From Scalesia atractyloides (lineage: Eukaryota > Streptophyta > Magnoliopsida > Asterales > Asteraceae), in NCBI GenBank assembly GCA_947069175.1, contig CAMTDV010000003.1, positions 43,119,606 through 43,183,605 of the forward strand: a stretch of 64,000 nucleotides of DNA, in the 5' to 3' direction. This document shows, in pieces, positions 1 to 10,535 of the stretch. A program made the translations under genes and the position numbers. Numbering within the stretch: the first letter of the stretch is position 1; each line of letters starts with the position of its first letter. A model generated the notes under the pieces. The model ran no database searches, had not been told where the DNA came from, and saw nothing but the letters and a program-made list of their open reading frames with translations.

Positions 1-1666
1 TTCGCATAACATGCAGTTCCTCCATTGTTCTCAGTTCCCAACTGTACTGACCAATCGCAACCTTCGTAAGATTGAACTACCAAAGCTCTGTGTGTGTTTG
101 AAGGTCCTGATTGATTGGTATTGTTTGAGTTGCCGACAACTACTATTCTTCTATCATTGTTGAACTGAGCTGTGCTGGGTGGGTTAGATTGATTTCGAAA
201 GGGGTTGTGATTTCCTTCTTTGCTGGGCCTCGTGCATTCCCGTTTAAAGTGACCTCTTTCTCCGCAGTTGAAGCAAGAAACGACAGTTTTATCAAAGCCA
301 TATTTTGTATCCTTCTTACTCTCCAAACTGGTTCTTCCTGTTCTCCTCATGTAATCCTTCGCTCTTCCCATTGCACTTGCAAATGCCCACTTGATATCCA
401 TCAGCTCCATCTCATCTCGGTCAATTTGTTGGTAGTCTTCGTTTGTCAAATTGATGTTTCTTATTTGACCTGCAACTAAACCACAATAAGCACTGACCAT
501 TGTGTTAAGAAGTTCCATATGTTCCTATGCAACTTCTACGCTGACTTTGGAGAGATGTGACGTGTCAAGTTTGACAGTGTTGGGATTTGCAGATTGAAAA
601 TTGTTTTCAAAGAAAGCTTGTTGAGGTGCTTGCTGTGGAGCTTGGTGTGCTAAATCTCTTGGCTGTGGAAGGAAGGCTTTCGGATTAAAGGCTTGTCCAT
701 AGGCTTGAGTACTCGAGCCTGCAGACTGACTTAGTTGAGCATGTTGTGGTAGAAAAGGGTTCTCGTTTGACACAAAACGTGGTTTGCAGCTTCAGTTGCT
801 GGCTTGAACTTGTACCTGCAAGTATATCTTAGGATTTTGTGGAACAGTGATCTTTGTGCCTTCCGAAGTTCTTCTTCATTCTTGTTCTCCAGTTTCTATA
901 TAAATTCATAAATACTAATTGAGTTCAAAACACCTGTACGTTTTAATAAGTCAATAAATTGACCCCATTTCGGTGGTAAAGCATCAACAAATCGCATCAC
1001 AATTTCTTGCGGAGCTGCTAACACTTTATAAGAGTACATCTCGCTGAGCAGATGATAAAAACGTGTGGTCATATCATTCAATGTTTCATTTTCCATAAAC
1101 ATGAAACCTTCAAAGTCCTTCTTAAGCAAATCATGCTGAATCTTTCTGGTAGCAACATTATCCTCTCTCGCTTCCAAAGTATCCCACAAATTTTTCGTGG
1201 TCGTACAATACACAAACTGATGATAGATGTCTTTGTGAAGAGTTTGTGTTAGGATAGCAAAGGCCTTTTTCTATAGATCATATACTTTCTTGTCACTTTC
1301 ATCTAGATTGGCCAAGGAGGTTGGATTTGACCCGGCTTCTTCGAGTGCTTCTTTGTACGGTGTAGTGAAACACGTCCACAGTTCTGTGTTCTAACCAAGA
1401 ACATAAGTGTGAAAACGACTTTTCCACAAAGGATAATCGTGCATGTGATTTAGCTTCGGTGGACGGTTATTGCTCCCTGTTTCACTCTCGCTCATTAGAA
1501 GAGTTTGGATGCTCTGGTTTTGGTTTGCAACACACACCCATTGATTTGCACAGATCATGGCAGTATGTTGAGGCATCAAAGACTTAACCCATGAGGTTGC
1601 AGAGCTTTGTGAATACTCCTGATTTGAGCATGAACCACTACTCTAATCCCACGGATTAGAACTCAT
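1..1666 (-). pseudogene. gag: gag of copia element A, decayed
   Basis: Reading starts at an ATG (1664-1666) and runs leftwards. A copia-type gag N-terminal segment with LNHMHDYPLWKSRFHTYV lies near 1400-1470. A capsid-like region follows (896-1213, with FVDALPPKW), then a Gln/Pro-rich stretch (525-773), then a CCHC zinc knuckle CFNCGERGHFKREC at 234-275. The protein would package element RNA in cytoplasmic particles. Five in-frame stops interrupt one largely continuous frame (1643-1645, 1391-1393, near 1273, 896-898, 525-527), and all five are TAG. The frame also slips near 780. The end lies outside the window. Confidence 0.8.
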
Positions 1667-2438
1667 TATATTTTCTTGATTATGAAAAATTGGAAGGTTT
1701 AAAGTTTGAAAATAACAGTTCCCTCTTAAAAATTCACAATTTTGAAAATATTTGAAAAGCACAAAGCTTGAAAAACTGAAATACGAAAAATAAACAATAA
1801 CGAAGGTTATTCGTACGAACCAATGTTTCGTACGAATAGCTGTTCTTCGTACGAGCAACTTGCTTCGTACGGATGAGCTTCTTCGTGCGAACCAACTTGT
1901 TCTTGCGGATGAGTTTCTTTCGCACGAGTAGCTTGGTTCTTCGTATGAATGAATTATTCGCACAGACTGTTTTTCTCAGAGTTTGTCAGATGAATCTTTT
2001 GCAGGGTTGGTTTGGTGAAAACTTTCCTTTTCTTGTACAGACTGGTTTATGAAAGTAGCCTATTGTCTTACCCAATTTTAGTTAAGAAAACAAACATTCC
2101 ATCAGCTTTTACAGTCATAACAGTCTAAGTCCAAATGTCAGAAAATTTGTCAACCATACAACACTATTCTGATGAGTTTTCTGGTGAGTTTCTTCAGCAA
2201 ATGTGTTCAACTTGAACAAAAGAAAATTTTAAGAAAAACCAGATTTTAACATGTCTCCATGTATTCTAACTCGGTTTTTATGAAAATTTTCCGGATATAA
2301 CAGAATTAACTAAGTTTTAAGTTCGTTATCTATTCAAAACTTAAGTTTTCTGCTGTGAGTTCAAGAACACTTCAAGAAATCTTCAAACTAGCTCAGACAC
2401 AATACTAAGCTTGGTTTTGAACAAGGAAGTGAGCTAAA
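1667..2438 (-). repeat. Leader of element A with TTCGTACGAA palindromes
   Basis: This is the non-coding stretch between primer site and gag. Perfect TTCGTACGAA palindromes lie at 1810-1819 and 1827-1836. Partial versions follow at about 1846-1854, 1864-1872 and 1882-1891 (TTCGTGCGAA), with weaker ones to about 1955. The rest is AT-rich and I see no gene in it. Confidence 0.7.
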
Positions 2439-2450
2439 GCTCTGATACCA
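2439..2450 (-). other. Primer-binding site of element A
   Basis: The minus strand reads TGGTATCAGAGC, the usual complement of the 3' end of plant initiator tRNA-Met used to prime reverse transcription. It lies two bases inside the LTR edge at 2453, which fixes the element as minus-strand. Confidence 0.9.
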
Positions 2451-2452
2451 CT

Positions 2453-3206
2453 TGTAGGTCCAACTAAGGATCAAGTTAAACCTGCCTCCTTGTTCATGCA
2501 ACAGACATACAAGTGCGGAATCCAAGTATGCATGCAACCAAAGCAAAGTAAGAACACGGGATAACCAAAGATTCAATATCTTGATTAATTGATGAGAACT
2601 AGTACAAACATATACAAACAATTCTCATACAACTCATACAAACTGCCTATGCTCTTGCGTCTTCCTCTGCTCAACTTGCTAGTTCGTCTTTGACCAGTGA
2701 CCAGAATGCTGAAGAACCAACTCTTGACTGAGAGGTGCATGTCTACTTATATAGTGTCCATGCTAGTCATTCGTATGAAGTACTTTGCTAGACATATGGA
2801 ACACACTATTACACATGAAGAACTACTCCAAGGATGTTCGTACCAACAAGTTGGTTCGTACGAAGTACTAATTAGTTCGTACTTAACAAGTAACACACTT
2901 GTTTCCATAGTTTCCTTCGTACGAAGCTGGTGGCTCGTACGAGCAAGACATTGGCTCGTACGAGGTATTCCTTACTCGCACAAAATGCTTTATTTAAAGA
3001 GCGTGTCACAGAAATGACGTACACAAGACTCAACAGTATGCGCACATGCAACTGTTTAACACAGACAAACTAAAACGTCGTACGAAACCAAGATAGGAGG
3101 ACATCTTGATTTGGCCGACACGACCAAACGTATACAGACACTGTAAACAAAGACCATACAATTACAGATGCAACTAAGAACAAGCGACAGACACAAAAGT
3201 GTATCA
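2453..3206 (-). repeat. 5' LTR of element A
   Basis: This 754-bp LTR is bounded by TG (2453) and CA (3206), next to the primer site. Its relative is at 62212-62868. On the minus strand a TATA box (TATATAAG, 2746-2753) has a group of dyad repeats directly upstream: TTCGTACGAA at 2855-2864 and 2916-2925, and CTCGTACGAG at 2934-2943 and 2955-2964. Both arms differ between the two types, so symmetry is kept. The LTR supplies promoter and polyadenylation signals. Confidence 0.88.
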
Positions 3207-3214
3207 ATAACAAG

Positions 3215-4246
3215 GCGCTGAATTATGAAATGGCAGATGGAATACTTTACCAGTAGTCATACTTGGGACCACTACTCCGCTGCGTAGATCTGCAAGATGC
3301 ACAATACTTGATCCGCATAATATATGAAGGGTGCCGTAATGGTGGGACCCTTTCCTGAACTTTACGGTAGGACACTTTCCTGATGCCCAGGTGCCAATGT
3401 ATCCAACATGGGCAATAGTATCCAGCATGGGCAATCGATATGGTGGGACCCTTTCCTGATGCCCCAGGTGCCGTAAAGTTCATAATCGTAGCTGTCAATT
3501 ACTTTACCAAGTGGGTAGAAGCCAAGCCTCTCGCATCCACCACAACAATCGTAGTTCACAAGTTCATTTGGGAGCACATCATTTGCCGTTTTGGTTTACC
3601 TCTGTGCATTGTCAGTGATAACGGCCCCAATTTTGCTTCTGAAGAGCTGCAACGATGGATGACGAAGATACATATCGAGCATGTGTTCACTTCGGTCATG
3701 CACCCCCAAGGGAATGGCCAAGTTGAAAGTATAAACAAAAGTATAGTTGAAGGGATCAAGACAAGACTGGGGACGACGCAGAGAGGTAGGGTAGATGAGT
3801 TGCCAAGTATCCTTTGGGCTCATCGAACCGTGCCAAAAACCAGCACCAGCGAGACACAATTTAGCCTGGTTACGGGATGGAGGCAGTAAATCTAACTGAG
3901 ATGGGCCTCCCATCACCGCGCATGGTCGCTATGCAAACCCAAAATAATGAGGAAGAGCGTAGGCTTAACTTGGACCTCTTTGAAGAGAGGCGCGGAAACG
4001 CCAAATCAATGAAGCAAAATACAAGTCCAAGCTCGAAAAATACTACAATGCGCGAGTCCGCATTTGTACCTTCCTACCTGGTGATTTCATTTTAAGAGAT
4101 AACGAAGCGTCCAACACTGAGAGTCCAGGAAAAATCCTGCCTAAGTGGGAAGGCCCGTACGTAATCCACGAAGTCGTAGGAAAGGGGGCTTACACCCTCA
4201 AACGTTTAGACGACACAAATATTCCTAGGACCTGAAATGCGCAACA
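3215..4246 (+). pseudogene. Tat-type integrase, rearranged at its N-terminal side
   Basis: The open part (3440-3889) begins MVGPFPDAPGAVKF and holds FTKWVEAKPL, the catalytic Asp motif SDNGPNF (about 3617-3637) and HPQGNGQVESINK with the catalytic Glu. After a frame break, the C-terminal part (about 4079-4246) reads KWEGPYVIHEVVGKGAYTLK and ends near IPRT. The upstream piece (about 3218-3325) keeps ADGILYQ and SYLGPLLRC from the RNase H to integrase link. The HHCC zinc-binding region expected between them is gone, replaced by the scrambled segment at 3331-3480. It would have joined element DNA to the chromosome; it is non-functional now. Confidence 0.8.
3331..3480 (+). other. Scrambled templated-insertion segment in the Tat integrase
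   Basis: Pieces of the adjacent integrase sequence recur here out of order. GGTGGGACCCTTTCCTGA is at 3341-3358 and again in place at 3442-3459. An inverted 10-mer at 3358-3367 is the reverse complement of 3471-3480. A near copy of 3446-3472 sits at 3370-3395. A 19-bp unit ATCCARCATGGGCAAT... is repeated in tandem at 3401-3419 and 3420-3438. Confidence 0.8.
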
Positions 4247-4732
4247 ATTAAGGTGATGCTATATGTAATCTGAGCATCTTTAAACGCCAAGGCATTACGA
4301 TTTATCAATGTTTGCGCAACAAACTAGTGAACCTATGATCCAATCTTATCGATTTTGTACACGACTCTTACATCTTATCGTTAATACAAAAAACAAAATC
4401 GATGCATAACATTCATTACTTAGACATTTTGTTACAAATGCGCGAAACCACTTTGGGTATACACGAAACACCGTGGTAAACATGACTCATGAACAGAATT
4501 CACTCCAGGAGTTAACTGTTGTACGCGCATGAGGTATGACGTTCATACATGAGCTTATTACCAGTTTTATTCGCTCTACCTACACAAAGTAGTTATTTTA
4601 CGCAAAAATTGTAACTTAAAACATACACATCGGATTATCATTTCAAACATACAAATATCTCTGCAAAGAGTACAATGTCATTAAACAGAAACATGTTGCG
4701 CGATTACAATCAAGATTCCTAAGATCCTAAAT
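4247..4732 (+). other. Tat element spacer after pol
   Basis: Non-coding AT-rich sequence between the integrase and the antisense ORF. I see no gene, RNA or clear repeat in it. Confidence 0.5.
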
Positions 4733-5810
4733 ATTAGTCAGCACTCTCATCCTACCCTTCTGACTCCTCAATTTCAGCGGTATCATGAAAAACGTCCTTC
4801 AAACGGTCTACAAAGTTGTCAGGTTAAAGCGCTTCAGTTACCAGATCCATCATTGGTAGTTGTAGACAGTCATACTCTTGCTTCGCCATGGATAGAGGCG
4901 CGGCTGGTATCCTACTGAACATTCAAAGCATGAGTTACGTGGTGAGCACACTCTGCGTAGCCCTGCGCATATCCATCATGGCGTGCTGTGACCATTAGTT
5001 TGGCCACAACACTGTCTAACTCCACCGACTTAAGGATCGAATTAGTAATCTGCACATCGCATGGGAAATAAAATGAGAATCAAGATAAATGGCGATCAAA
5101 ATAACAACGAAGAACTTGTATTCACGACTCCATGCTACTGCATCCATAGCATATTGTTCATCAAGGGCTCAATCATACTCTCTGCGGTTGCACGGGCTGC
5201 CTCATAATCTTCTATTTTTTGCTCACCCGCGCTCACCTTCACCTCAGCAAGGCGCAACTTTTCTTTATCCTCCAAGCGCCTACGCTTTCTGCCTTTTCAA
5301 TCATGGCAGCTTGTAGATCCTCTTTCGCACTTTCAAGCGCTGCCCTAGCTTCCGCCTGATTACGCAATAACGAGGTTAGTCTGGCTATCTCCTGATCGAA
5401 GGGCGGAAGTTTCTACCACTTTTTGTTCGCTTCGCTCACGATACGACCTCGCTTCTTTGGCGTCAGCTGCGGCTTCCTCCTTCTCCTTCTTCAAGCGCTC
5501 AATTTCAGCGTGAAGGCCGCAGATGACGCATAGAGGGCAAGTGGGAAACTGATGGACGGCACGAGCGCTTGCTGGTACTTTCTCTGCAATTCATTAATGA
5601 AAAGGCAGCTGCACTGTTGACAGCCTGCTATAGCCATCAAAGGTCACTTCCGCCTAAACTTTTTCCTCAACAACTCGCCTGCGACCCTCAGCATGACGAA
5701 AATTCAAATTTCAAAGACCTTATCCTGAACAAAGGTTTCCCCCACACAAGGCTTTTCTTTATTCCTTTCCTCGCAGATATCTTATTGATTTGTAGCAGTT
5801 GAAATAAGCG
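4733..5810 (-). pseudogene. Degraded antisense coiled-coil ORF of the Tat element
   Basis: On the strand opposite to pol, several frames in succession give a charged heptad-like protein: LKKEKEEAAADAKEARSYRE (about 5425-5500), then FDQEIARLTSLLRNQAEARA (about 5340-5400), then segments such as ESAKEDLQAAMIEKAES. At least three frame breaks are needed to join them. Tat-lineage elements are known to carry antisense ORFs, some called putative gypsy-type transposase proteins; I infer this is one. Function is unknown. The extreme ends are uncertain. Confidence 0.5.
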
Positions 5811-6042
5811 CGCATGCATGAGTTCTAACAGTCCAGCACTCCACCTACTTGCCAATCTGCGCATAGGAGCACCACTGGACTGGGGGGACTTGGACAGGTA
5901 TGGTCCAAAATACCCTGCGCTTGCACAAGATACCATACCCTCATAATGATAACAGGTCATTTGGATAACCTTGCGCGTTACGCGCAATGGTATGCCAACC
6001 TTGAAAACACTAGGTTGCTTAACAAGCCTTGCGCACCATGTG
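5811..6042 (+). other. Tat element sequence up to the copia B insertion
   Basis: No coding sense was recognised. It ends with ATGTG (6038-6042), the left half of the target duplication of copia B; the sequence continues after ATGTG at 36816-36820. Confidence 0.6.
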
Positions 6043-6345
6043 TGTAAGTCCCGCAAAATGGATTAAACAGGTATCGCTATCCTAATCAATTGCAGAAATT
6101 ATGATCAGGATGAAGAACAACTTGAGCAACCAAAATATAATAACTTGGATACACCAGAGGATGTTAGATACAAGTTTTTGTGATCAACTCTCTAACCCCT
6201 ATCAAGTGACCTAATACCTCTATTTATAGACATGACAAAGCCCAAAAATACAACCCTAGGCCCACTTGGCACTAGGAAGCCCAAACTAACCCAAAAGCCC
6301 AAAATACAATATAAATGAATAAAGCTTTAAGCTCCTAGCCCAACA
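6043..6345 (-). repeat. 3' LTR of element B
   Basis: This 303-bp LTR runs TG to CA and is closely matched by 36514-36815 with a handful of differences. A TATA-like CTATAAATAG (minus strand) lies near 6220-6229. The dyad repeats seen in other copia LTRs here are absent. Confidence 0.92.
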
Positions 6346-6358
6346 ATATCCCCCTAGG
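6346..6358 (-). other. Polypurine tract of element B
   Basis: The minus strand reads CCTAGGGGGATAT immediately before the 3' LTR start TGTTGGGC. It is the plus-strand DNA priming site and confirms orientation. Confidence 0.85.
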
Positions 6359-6363
6359 TTTCT

Positions 6364-9076
6364 TCATTTATCCTTTGGCGCCGCATCCACTCCCAAACGT
6401 CCAGCAATAATTCCAGCAACTGCAGCCGTCCAATCTTTGGCACACGCCTCATATAGCTCAGCAGTACATATTTGATGAGAAGCTAAAACTTGTAAATCTT
6501 CATCATGGAAGCTGACCAAATCCACAACATCATTCACTCTGAGAGCCTTTTCTTTCGTCACTATCGCAACACTTCCGACCTTCGGATCGTATAACCAAAA
6601 GTTAAAGTTCTTCAAAATTCCTCTTGGAAAGGTAGGAGCAACTGGAATCACCAACTCTTTATCCGTAGGAGGCCACATCACAGATTTGAACCGTTTACCT
6701 GTATGTGCATCACGAACTCCTTTGGCTGCTCTCAGATACGGCTCAGCAGTCTTCATACTCTTAAAATCAGTCCTAACCTCCCGTTCAAGTTTCTTAAAGA
6801 ACCTCCAACCTGGTCTACGCTTTGTCGTATCGTCGTCAGTGTACGGAGCTCTTAACAAATCTGTCAGTGCGACCTTAGTCCAAGTCTCAATCTGTGACTC
6901 TTTCGAATAATATTCTCGCGTTCCATCTTGGCGTACAATGATCCACATGTTCTTGATATGGTCATACATCGAACTCAGCACTTTAGACTTGTTGCCCACC
7001 TTACTGTAATAGCTCGACCCCAACTCCATTACGTATCTATCTGATTGATTTGTAGGATCTTTCAGCTGGAAGTTCTCGTCCAGAGGATTCACATTCACAT
7101 TCTTCATCAATACCATCTGCTTCTTCTTCCTCGGATCTGTAGCGCGTTTCTGACTAGCAGTGAACTTCTTGCGGGGATCATTCAAGTAATCATCAATAAT
7201 AGCTTGACGTTCGGCTGCTAATTGCTCTGTCACCAACCTCTGCTCTTCAGTTTCCTCAGCCATATGCTGCTGTGCCGCATGATCACCGGGTTTCAACATT
7301 CATGGATCATCAGTCGGATCGCTAAAATCTCTGCCAAACTTGTTCTCTAACTTGCCCATCAAATCAAAAACAATAGTCATCAGCATAGTCACATCCCCCT
7401 GCAGCTGTTCGATAGTTTGATCTCGAACATCCAAATGATTCTGCAGGGAGGCAATCTGCGCATCCTTTAACATAGCCTCTTGTTCCAGTACAACAACCCG
7501 TTTCTTTAACTCAACGACATCTACCTCAGTATCATCATCATCACTGTCTAAACTCCCAAACTCAAATGCCCGCTTCTCAGATTTGCGCATGTAATCGTCA
7601 GCAATATCATCAGAATGACCAGCACCACTACCACCCGCTTCTGAACCTCCTGCACCCGATGAACTGCCTCTAAATTCCATCATATGTAATGTTGTGGCAG
7701 CAGGAATCGATACAATTGTAGACTGCGTATTGACAAGAACTATGGGTTGTGTAGAAACAATAGGCGTGTCAGCCATCAAGGTACAAGTAACCGATTCTGT
7801 AACAATAACCCCAACAGCAGTGCTCTCGACAGCAGTAGGTGTAATCAACTCAGAAGTAACAACTGTAACAGCAACTGGAGCCTCAGATGTACTCGCTGAA
7901 ATGCTCAGCTTAGTTCTGCGTCTCTTGATCAACGGAACTTCATCTTCTTCGTCTTCGTCATCTTCATCAGGCTGAATAGTAGTAGCAACGATAGATGGAA
8001 TGTCAAGCGGGGGATCACCCTGTTTCTCTTGTATGTCCTTCAGTTGAGCAATCAGAGCAGCTAGATTCTCAGACGATAACTCTGGTAGAACAGGAGTTAA
8101 TGTAGCATTGAATGCATCAAGATCATCCAGAAAGGCTTGTCCAACATCGTCTTCGTCATCTGTAACCAAATCCTCGACTTCTATCTCTTTTTCCTTTGCT
8201 GGTATATCATGTTCCTCGGCTACAATCGCATTTACCGGAGGAGGAGGAGGTGGTGGAGCATGCAGACCTATAACTTTAGAAAATTTGCCAAACTTCTACA
8301 GAGGGAACCTACCTAAAAATACCGTCTTCGAAGTAGAACGGTTCTTCTTCATAGTTGCAAAAATGGTAGGCCCCATTGGCTTCATATTCTACAAATTCGC
8401 GTCTGTAGCATCCTTAGCTAAATCGGGGTAACGAGCATCGAGAATCAGTTGGATAAACCATGGATATAACAGAAACATCCGTTTCTTGGACTGCTCTAAT
8501 AGTTTCCTCATATTTTCGAAGATATAACCAGAGTAGTTACTTCCAGTCCATAACCAAAGAAACGATCGCATAAGTCTGTGCCTGATTAGGCTGATCCAGT
8601 CCACCTTTGTTCTCCGACACACATTGCATAAACATATGTATAAGCAGTCTCCAGTATGCCGGAAACATCTTTTTTAGCAATGGCGGATAAGAACCTTCGT
8701 AGCCCATTTCCATCAATACCAGCAACACCTTTTCTTTGACATATGTGGTTGGATCACCGTAAGTATCTATTAGCTGCAATACTTCCCTCACACAAGCCTC
8801 GTTAACTACAATCTCCTTCCCCTGAATCTGTGATCGTATGAAAGGTTTACCATCTTCACCTCTTGGCTGTATCCACGCTCTCTTCCAAAACGAGTGAACC
8901 AAATCTCTGTTCACGGGATTTGCACGAAGAGCGTAGGCAATCCGACAACTGTTAAGCCCCACAATCATTGCGTGAAACTTCTGAAAATACTCAGTCGGTG
9001 GATATGAAAGATATCCAGCCTGGTTGTGAAACTGTTCTTCAACCAGCATCACGGCATCGAAAGCCTCTTCCACCAT
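6364..9076 (-). pseudogene. Extra ORF of copia element B (between pol and 3' LTR)
   Basis: Starts at ATG 9074-9076 (MVEEAFDAVMLVEEQFH) and ends six bases before the polypurine tract, about 900 codons. N-terminal domain (about 230 residues) with KEIVVNEACVREVLQL, MGYEGSYPPLLKKMFPAYWR and LYPWFIQLILDARYPDL. Then a Pro run, an acidic stretch (DEDDEDEEDE), Ser/Gly-rich sequence, a coiled coil (VELKKRVVVLEQEA), and a conserved-looking C-terminus with YDPKVGSVAIVTKEKAL. Broken by a frameshift near 8540 and stops at 8389 (TAG), near 8299 (TAG) and 7300 (TGA). The N-terminal domain is related to 61540-62166 in element C. It sits where some Sireviruses carry an env-like gene, but I see no signal peptide or membrane segment. 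Function unknown. Confidence 0.75.
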
Positions 9077-9264
9077 GTTTGTCAAAAATCAACCGAGTTA
9101 GAAACCAACTAACAGAAGCAAACTGAGTAAACTGATTTAACTGAGTTAACTAAGTTAACTGAGTTAACAGAGTTAACACTAACTGGACAGGTCAACAGAG
9201 GTCAAGGTTCAAATTAAAGCCAGTTCAAATTAGTTAAGGGGTTCAACAATTTAAAAGGTCTAAA

Positions 9265-9640
9265 CTTAGTATGAATCCGGGACACTCTTATTGATCCGGA
9301 TTATGTATCTCGGATAAACATGCATCCCAGATGAAGATTAATCCGAAATGAGATCCGAGTTCCTCACTTCAGATGAATATCCATCCGAAATGAGCACTAT
9401 TATCAATCCGAAATGCTAATTCTTTGAAGATCAATCTGGAATGCACATGTACCTAATCCGGAATAGGCAGTCCGAAATATTCAGTTCGAGAGAGAATCAG
9501 ATAAAACAAATAGTAACTCGGATTTTGAATAATCCGAAATGAGAACAGAGATGACAATATAGTTTTTCTGAAATGGGCTTGGGCCTGATATTTGAATCCA
9601 GATTGGGCTTGTGACAGGCCCATTCCGGACAAGTCCAATC
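9265..9640 (-). repeat. ATCCGGAA-type motif cluster before the extra ORF of B
   Basis: A non-coding stretch with about a dozen copies of a short motif around AATCCGRAATGA, including the palindromic core ATCCGGAT (9294-9301). The same motif family fills the leader of this element (35835-36500) and is absent from its coding parts as far as I can see. Confidence 0.7.
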
Positions 9641-10535
9641 CAGAACAGTAATACTTGGCCCAATTGAGCCAAATTCGGAACAGTAACCTTAATTTTAATT
9701 TTTAGACTTAAAAACCAATTTCATCAGGCTGGCTCAAATCCCAAAGCAAACTGGGCGAGTCCAATATCTCTTGACAAAAACCATCCCACCAAAATTCATC
9801 AAGTAAACTAACCAAGCATCCAACCATCATAAGGAGAACTTATTAAAACAAATATAAACAATTAACACAACATTGCCAAGGGATCAAATCGTTTCAAACG
9901 CTGACCAAAGAACATTTTTCGATATGAGCAGGTTCGGTTGGTCTAAGAGATTGTCAGTATACTTGTCCACTTAAATCCAAAACTCAACCCTTGAAGTCTA
10001 GACTTTATGATGTGCTTAAGGTAATTTTATACTAAGATACTCGTGTGTCCCATACCATGACATATCCCCGCGATCAAGGTAAGCACAATGGTTCATTGTA
10101 GCAGGTGAGTATACTAAGGTCATCCTCTGTTTTACAACATCAGGCTAATGGTGAACAAGTCAGTACTATCGTACAGCAGAGAGACCAATAGTGACTGACG
10201 AGGATAAGGCAAATACCTTATGAGGTATGAAAGAACTTAGACAGAAACTTTTGTTCTTTTAGATTTTGGCCTTTCCATTTTGGCTCTTTTATAAAGATAT
10301 CCTGACTGTGCCTAGGTCTGCATATAATCTGGATGCAACAGAAGGGCAGTCAAGATATCCCCGGATGACTCAACAGCATAAAGACCCGAAACCTCAGATG
10401 TTGGCTATCTATCAACGCAAGATTTAAGACCATAAAATCATATGCCTATAATACGTGACCCACTAAGCACAAAGTTCGTTATGTTTATATCATTTAACTT
10501 TTCCCATCCGGTTGAGTTTTAGACCTACCGACACA
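9641..10535 (-). other. Spacer of element B with conserved non-coding block
   Basis: No gene. On the minus strand several segments match the spacer of element C (59930-60470) and the start of D (63690-64000). They include the 23-mer at 9948-9970 (reading GTGGACAAGTATACTGACAA...), AGTATACTCAC at 10105-10115, and a block at 10371-10495 with GGTCTTTAT and TTAGTGGGT. Coding parts of these elements are clearly diverged, so the block looks constrained. A 3' sub-genomic, splicing, packaging or RNA-stability role is possible. Confidence 0.65.

Larger units (their letters stand above)
1..3206 (-). mobile_element. Copia element A (Sirevirus-like), 5' part
   Basis: Read on the minus strand this holds, in order, a 5' LTR, a primer-binding site, a non-coding leader and a broken gag running off the left edge of the window. 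Pol and the 3' LTR lie outside. The LTR is closely similar to the one at 62212-62868, so A and D are two copies of one family. The five bases after the LTR (ATAAC, 3207-3211) would be one half of the target duplication; the other half is not in the window. A is inserted in the Tat-type element that resumes at 3207. The Sirevirus-like assignment rests on gag style and the repeat-rich non-coding parts. Confidence 0.8.
3207..6042 (+). mobile_element. Tat-type gypsy element, truncated left part
   Basis: A plus-strand gypsy remnant cut on the left by copia A and on the right by copia B. It resumes at 36816 after B. It carries an integrase and a degraded antisense coiled-coil ORF, an arrangement known from Tat-lineage elements (established for the lineage; assignment here by motif). 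Gag, protease, most of RT and the 5' LTR are missing. Confidence 0.65.

Noticed and set aside
2388..3017. Small open frames in LTR A as genes
   Set aside because: They lie in the LTR and are not conserved in LTR D.
6364..9076. Extra ORF of B as an envelope gene
   Set aside because: No signal peptide, membrane segment or fusion-type motif seen; mostly acidic, coiled-coil and globular-looking sequence.
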